Shown piece by piece: positions 59,089 to 64,000 of a stretch of DNA of 64,000 nt. The stretch is from Faecalibacterium langellae (lineage in GTDB: Bacteria; Bacillota; Clostridia; Oscillospirales; Ruminococcaceae): the NCBI RefSeq assembly GCF_002549775.1, contig NZ_NMTR01000004.1, positions 124,001 through 188,000 on the forward strand, read 5' to 3'. Under the pieces are notes generated by a model. The model made no database searches, was not told the DNA's origin, and saw only the letters and a list, made by a program, of their open reading frames with translations. Both the position numbers and the translations under genes were made by a program. The stretch's first letter is position 1. Each line of letters begins with the position of its first letter.

Positions 59089-60306
59089 TTACCGGTGATC
59101 TTTCAGCCACCGCAGGCCCATATAGGCGTAGGCCGCTGCACCTTCGTAGAGCACGCTGTCGTCAAAGCGCACCTTCGGGTGGTGCTGGCCGTAGATATAG
59201 CCCTTGTTGGCGTCGCCGGCCGAGATAAACATGCTCACGGTGGGCACCTCGTGGCTGACGAAGGCGAAGTCCTCGCTGCCGCCGCCGGGTTTGCCGCCGG
59301 TGATGGGGGTCATATCCATGGCACCGCGGCCCAGCAGTTCGGTCATATAGGTGAGGGAATCTTTCGCCAGCGGTGTATCCACCACCATGCAGGGGCAGTG
59401 GTCGCTGAACTCCACCTCGGCGGTGCAGCGGTAGGCCGCCGCCACGCCCTGCGCGATCTCGGTCATGCGCTGATGGATCTGTTCGCTCACGGCACCCTCG
59501 GGGTCCACCGTGCGGATGGTGCCCCACATGTCAGCAGAGTCCGGGATGACGTTGGACGCTTTGCCTGCCTCGAACCGGCCCGTGGTGAACACGCCGAACT
59601 TCGCGGGGTCCAGCTCACGGCTGTTGATCTCCTGCAGGGCAATGTGGATGTGAGCCGCTGCGGTGATGGGGTCGATGCAGTTGTTGGGCATGGAGCCGTG
59701 GCCGCCCTTGCCGTGGACGGTGATGTGGTACTGCTCACAGCTTGCCATGGTGATGCCGCCGCCCGGCACCAGCACGGTGCCCACCGGCAGAGGCAGCCCG
59801 GCCAGAACGTGGAACATGACGGCGGCGTCCACCTTTGGGTTTTCCAGCAGGCCGTTTTTCAGCATGTCCAGCGAGCCCTGGAAAATCTCCTCGGCGGGCT
59901 GGAATTCCAGCTTCACGGTGCCCTCGATCTCGTCCTCGTGCTCTTTCAGCAGCTTGGCTGCACCCAGCATCATGGCCGTGTGCATGTCGTGGCCGCAGCC
60001 GTGCATCCTGCCCGGCACCTCGGAAGCAAATTCCTCGCCGGATTCTTCCTGAATGGGCAAAGCGTCCATGTCGCCGCGCAGCAAAATCACCTTGCCGGGC
60101 TTCTTGCCGCCCGCCAGGGCCAGCACGCCGCACTTGCCGCAGTCCTGCGGGGTGTAGCCCATCTCAGTCAGGGCCTTTTTGACCAGTGCCTTTGTCTCGG
60201 GCAGGTCAAAGCCCACTTCGGGGTGACGGTGCAGGGTGCGCCGCCACTCCACCAGCCGGGGCTCCAGTGTTCTTGCCGTTTCCAGCAGTTTTTCCGGTGC
60301 GATCAT
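59089..60306 (-). CDS. M20-family metallopeptidase/amidohydrolase
   Basis: A 405-residue enzyme of the hippurate/N-acyl-amino-acid hydrolase type: WRRTLHRHPEVGFDLPET, LRGDMDALPIQEESG, MHGCGHDMHTAMMLGAA, LEFQPAEE and GGGSEDFAFVSHEVP. The metal-binding His, Asp and Glu positions are all kept. The substrate is unknown. A GTG at 60339 is in frame, but ATG 60306 after GGAG gives a more usual start. A strong promoter at 60360-60388 precedes it. Confidence 0.9.
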   Translation of the reverse strand: MIAPEKLLETARTLEPRLVEWRRTLHRHPEVGFDLPETKALVKKALTEMGYTPQDCGKCGVLALAGGKKPGKVILLRGDMDALPIQEESGEEFASEVPGRMHGCGHDMHTAMMLGAAKLLKEHEDEIEGTVKLEFQPAEEIFQGSLDMLKNGLLENPKVDAAVMFHVLAGLPLPVGTVLVPGGGITMASCEQYHITVHGKGGHGSMPNNCIDPITAAAHIHIALQEINSRELDPAKFGVFTTGRFEAGKASNVIPDSADMWGTIRTVDPEGAVSEQIHQRMTEIAQGVAAAYRCTAEVEFSDHCPCMVVDTPLAKDSLTYMTELLGRGAMDMTPITGGKPGGGSEDFAFVSHEVPTVSMFISAGDANKGYIYGQHHPKVRFDDSVLYEGAAAYAYMGLRWLKDHR

Positions 60307-60359
60307 TCCAAAATCAACTCCCATCAAAATGTTTTTCACAGAAAAGTTTTTCTGATGTT

Positions 60360-60388
60360 ATTATACCTGCAGACAGTTTCATTTGCAA
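60360..60388 (-). promoter_or_regulatory. Sigma-A promoter for the M20 gene
   Basis: Minus strand TTGCAA (60383-60388), 17-base spacer, TATAAT (60360-60365). Confidence 0.82.
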
Positions 60389-60415
60389 TCTTTTTTACGG
60401 GCCGTGTCTTTCCTC

Positions 60416-60444
60416 TTGACAAGTTTTCGGCTTCTCACTATAAT
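60416..60444 (+). promoter_or_regulatory. Perfect consensus promoter for the ArsR-MATE operon
   Basis: TTGACA (60416-60421), exactly 17 bases, TATAAT (60439-60444). Confidence 0.95.
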
Positions 60445-60462
60445 TAAGAAAATTCTTAATTA
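60441..60462 (+). promoter_or_regulatory. ArsR-type operator overlapping the -10
   Basis: Ten-base arms TAATTAAGAA and TTCTTAATTA pair perfectly around AA. The palindrome overlaps the end of the -10 and the likely start point. A partial repeat (CTTAATT) follows at 60471. Confidence 0.8.
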
Positions 60463-60489
60463 ACTGTTTGCTTAATTGCGAGGTGCACT

Positions 60490-60837
60490 ATGACCGATCT
60501 TGAATTGCTCCATTTGATCACTGCCCCAACGCGGTATCAGCTTTTGACCCTTTTGCTGGAATATCATTACTGTGTCAAGGCTCTGGCCGCAAAGCTTGGC
60601 ATCAGCGAACCTGCCGTCTCGCAGCAGCTTCAGGTGCTGAAAGACTGCGGCCTTGTCACCGGAGAACGCCTGGACTACCAGATGCATTACCGTGTGGACC
60701 GCACACGGCTGGAACAGGCGGTGCGCGCCGTCGCCCCCTTGCTTTCGGCCTGCCAGGTGCCGCAGAGCCGCCTGGAAAACTGTGCCTGCGAATTTGCCGG
60801 GACCTGCAGCCGGAGAAAGGCAGGGAAAAAGGCATGA
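60490..60837 (+). CDS. ArsR-family winged-helix repressor with C-terminal cysteine cluster
   Basis: A 115-residue ArsR/SmtB-type regulator. The winged helix has YCVKALAAKLGISEPAVSQQ and LQVLKDCGLVTGERLDYQMHYRV. The classical alpha-3 metal motif ELCVCDL is not present; a single Cys28 remains at its position, and Cys98, Cys100 and Cys106 lie near the C-terminus (ENCACEFAGTC). It probably senses a thiol-reactive compound, oxidant or metal (inference). It overlaps the MATE gene by four bases. Confidence 0.9.
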   Translation: MTDLELLHLITAPTRYQLLTLLLEYHYCVKALAAKLGISEPAVSQQLQVLKDCGLVTGERLDYQMHYRVDRTRLEQAVRAVAPLLSACQVPQSRLENCACEFAGTCSRRKAGKKA

Positions 60838-62180
60838 GCATTTCCAATGACTATCTGATCACCGAAAACCCCCTGCGGGCTCTGATCCGCTTCTGTGCCC
60901 CTATGATTGCAGGCAACCTGTTCCAGCAGGCCTATACCATTGTAGATTCCGCCATTGTCGGCCATTACAACGGCGAGACGGCATTGGCCGCTGTGGGAGC
61001 CTCCTATTCTCTGACCACGATCTTCATCTGTGTTGCCATTGGCGGCGGCATCGGAGCCTCCGTGATCATCAGCCACCATTTCGGGGCCAGACGCTACGGA
61101 CAGATGCGTTCTGCCATTTCCACTGCGATGCTGACATTTCTGGGCATCAGCGTTCTGCTTTCCGCAGTCGGGCTGCTGTTCAGCCGCCAGATCATGGCTG
61201 CACTGAACACCCCGGCGGATGCATTGGAGATCGCCGTGCGCTATCTGAATGTCTACTTTTATGGTCTGCCGTTCCTGTTCATGTATAATATTCTCTCTGC
61301 CCTGTTCAACGCATTGGGAAAATCCCGCATCCCGCTTTACTTTCTGATTTTTTCTTCGCTGCTGAATGTTGCGCTGGACTGGTACCTTGTGGCGGTGCAG
61401 GGGGCCGGTGTTCTTGGCGCTGCTTACGCCACGTTCCTTGCTCAGGGCATCGCAGCGGTCCTGTCGTTCCTTGTATTTTGCCGGGAGCTCCGTCAGTATG
61501 AGGGTGCTTCCGACGGGCTGTTCCGTCAGAAAGAGCTTTTGGCCATGGCCCGGATCGCACTGCCCTCCATCTTACAGCAATCCACGGTCTCCATTGGAAT
61601 GCTGCTGGTCCAATCGGTGGTTAACGGCTTCGGCACCCAGGTCCTTGCCGGTTTTTCTGCCGCCATGCGGATCGAATCCCTCTGTGTCGTTCCCATGTCC
61701 GCCATTGGCAATGCCCTTTCCTCCTACACTGCACAGAACCTTGGAGCTGGCAGGGCTGACCGCGTCACCCAGGGCTACCGGGATGCAAACCGGATGGTCC
61801 TTCTGATCGCTGTTTTCCTCTGTGCGGTGCTGGAACTGTTCCACTCTCCCATCATCGCTCTGTTCCTGGACCAGGCTCCCTCGGCCCAGACGGTTGCCAC
61901 CGGCGAAAGCTATCTGCGGTTCATCGGCTTTTTCTTCTGTCTGATCGGGTTCAAAATGGCCGTGGACGGAGTCCTGCGGGGTGCCGGTGACGTCCGGATG
62001 TTCACCATTGCCAACCTTGTCAACCTGGCCATCCGGGTGCTTCTCTCCTGGTTCGGTGCTCCGATCTGGGGTGTAGCCGTTGTCTGGTACGCCGTGCCCA
62101 TCGGCTGGCTTGCGAACTTCTGCATTTCCTTTGCGCAATACCGCACCGGAGCATGGCGTACCCAGAGCCTTGCTCTCTGA
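60834..62180 (+). CDS. MATE-family efflux transporter
   Basis: A 448-residue, roughly twelve-helix MATE protein: NPLRALIRFCAPMIAGNLFQQ, AYTIVDSAIVGHYNGETALAAVG, and a second half starting near ARIALPSILQQSTVSIGMLLV with matching repeat structure. It uses ion gradients to export cationic drugs or metabolites. It is translated with the ArsR gene (ATGA overlap) and is therefore probably induced by that repressor's ligand. The terminator follows after 16 bases. Confidence 0.93.
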   Translation: MSISNDYLITENPLRALIRFCAPMIAGNLFQQAYTIVDSAIVGHYNGETALAAVGASYSLTTIFICVAIGGGIGASVIISHHFGARRYGQMRSAISTAMLTFLGISVLLSAVGLLFSRQIMAALNTPADALEIAVRYLNVYFYGLPFLFMYNILSALFNALGKSRIPLYFLIFSSLLNVALDWYLVAVQGAGVLGAAYATFLAQGIAAVLSFLVFCRELRQYEGASDGLFRQKELLAMARIALPSILQQSTVSIGMLLVQSVVNGFGTQVLAGFSAAMRIESLCVVPMSAIGNALSSYTAQNLGAGRADRVTQGYRDANRMVLLIAVFLCAVLELFHSPIIALFLDQAPSAQTVATGESYLRFIGFFFCLIGFKMAVDGVLRGAGDVRMFTIANLVNLAIRVLLSWFGAPIWGVAVVWYAVPIGWLANFCISFAQYRTGAWRTQSLAL

Positions 62181-62196
62181 CTGCTCTTTCATACAC

Positions 62197-62239
62197 AAAG
62201 CCCCCGGAATGGACTGTTTTTGTCCATTCCGGGGGCTTT
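62197..62239. terminator. Bidirectional terminator between MATE and secA
   Basis: Perfect 18-base stem (62197-62214 with 62222-62239) with A and T runs outside, between convergent genes. Confidence 0.93.
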
Positions 62240-62252
62240 TACAGATTCTTCT

Positions 62253-64000
<1,748 letters not shown>

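Overview
The window reads as a chromosomal segment of a high-GC member of the Bacillota, most likely Oscillospiraceae/Ruminococcaceae and close to Faecalibacterium. This is inferred from the gene set (SpoIIR, UPF0210/UPF0237, CD1247-type zinc-ribbon protein, AddAB, YqeG/YqeK/RsfS cluster), from Gram-positive Shine-Dalgarno sites (AGGAGG) and from sigma-A promoters; no database search was run. About 60 protein genes are supported. Most are housekeeping genes in short co-directional operons separated by clear intrinsic terminators. Many very long ORFs can be drawn opposite the GC-rich genes and are shadows.

Layout. 1-1770: the end of one ABC exporter gene and a complete second one. 1692-2006: a decayed MerR-family regulator that still has a textbook MerR promoter (19-bp spacer). 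2030-8861 (minus strand): HD-domain protein, PC4-like YdbC, a proline-rich protein, SbcC/SbcD, a peptidoglycan-binding protein and SpoIIR. 8879-10534 (minus): the UPF0210/UPF0237 pair. 10769-13594 (plus): Lrp/AsnC regulator, aminotransferase, IspE and a small DUF378 membrane protein. 13628-16472: a peroxiredoxin-like protein without the usual cysteine, a 6S-like RNA candidate, a DUF1292 protein, a lipoprotein cyclophilin and RuvX. 16620-23686: addB-addA. 23717-25109: promoter, attenuator leader and infC-rpmI-rplT. 25304-29426: SpoU methyltransferase, DprA and TopA. 29636-38391: trmFO, plsX, rnc, smc, ftsY, rdgB. 38880-45161: yhbY-nadD-yqeK, an LCP-family protein, rsfS and leuS. 45383-48898: rpsU, an AT-rich orphan, yqeG, an AP-endonuclease-like protein, efp and a zinc-ribbon acidic protein. 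48961-52331: a small conserved protein, an SGNH hydrolase and fhs behind a ZTP-type riboswitch. 52332-56977: cysteine desulfurase, ThiI, CinA and a degenerate CinA paralogue. 57036-59021: an FMN-binding lipoprotein with two flavinylation motifs and a TetR regulator. 59089-62180: an M20 peptidase and an ArsR-MATE operon. 62253-64000: the C-terminal part of SecA.

The genes form a few working units: recombination/repair (SbcCD, AddAB, DprA, RuvX, TopA), chromosome segregation and protein targeting (SMC, FtsY, SecA), translation (InfC, L35, L20, S21, EF-P, LeuS, RsfS, ThiI, TrmFO) and folate/C1 metabolism (Fhs). The most unusual features are not protein genes. One is a dispersed family of about 55-180-bp structured repeats, present seven times in intergenic gaps, whose hairpin arms change sequence but keep pairing. 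Another is a two-copy element with interleaved, partly covarying stems. A third is a set of terminator-like hairpins whose 3' arm is the ribosome binding site of the next gene. The tandem cinA paralogue, which has lost its catalytic motif and gained a C-terminal membrane anchor, is the most interesting protein.
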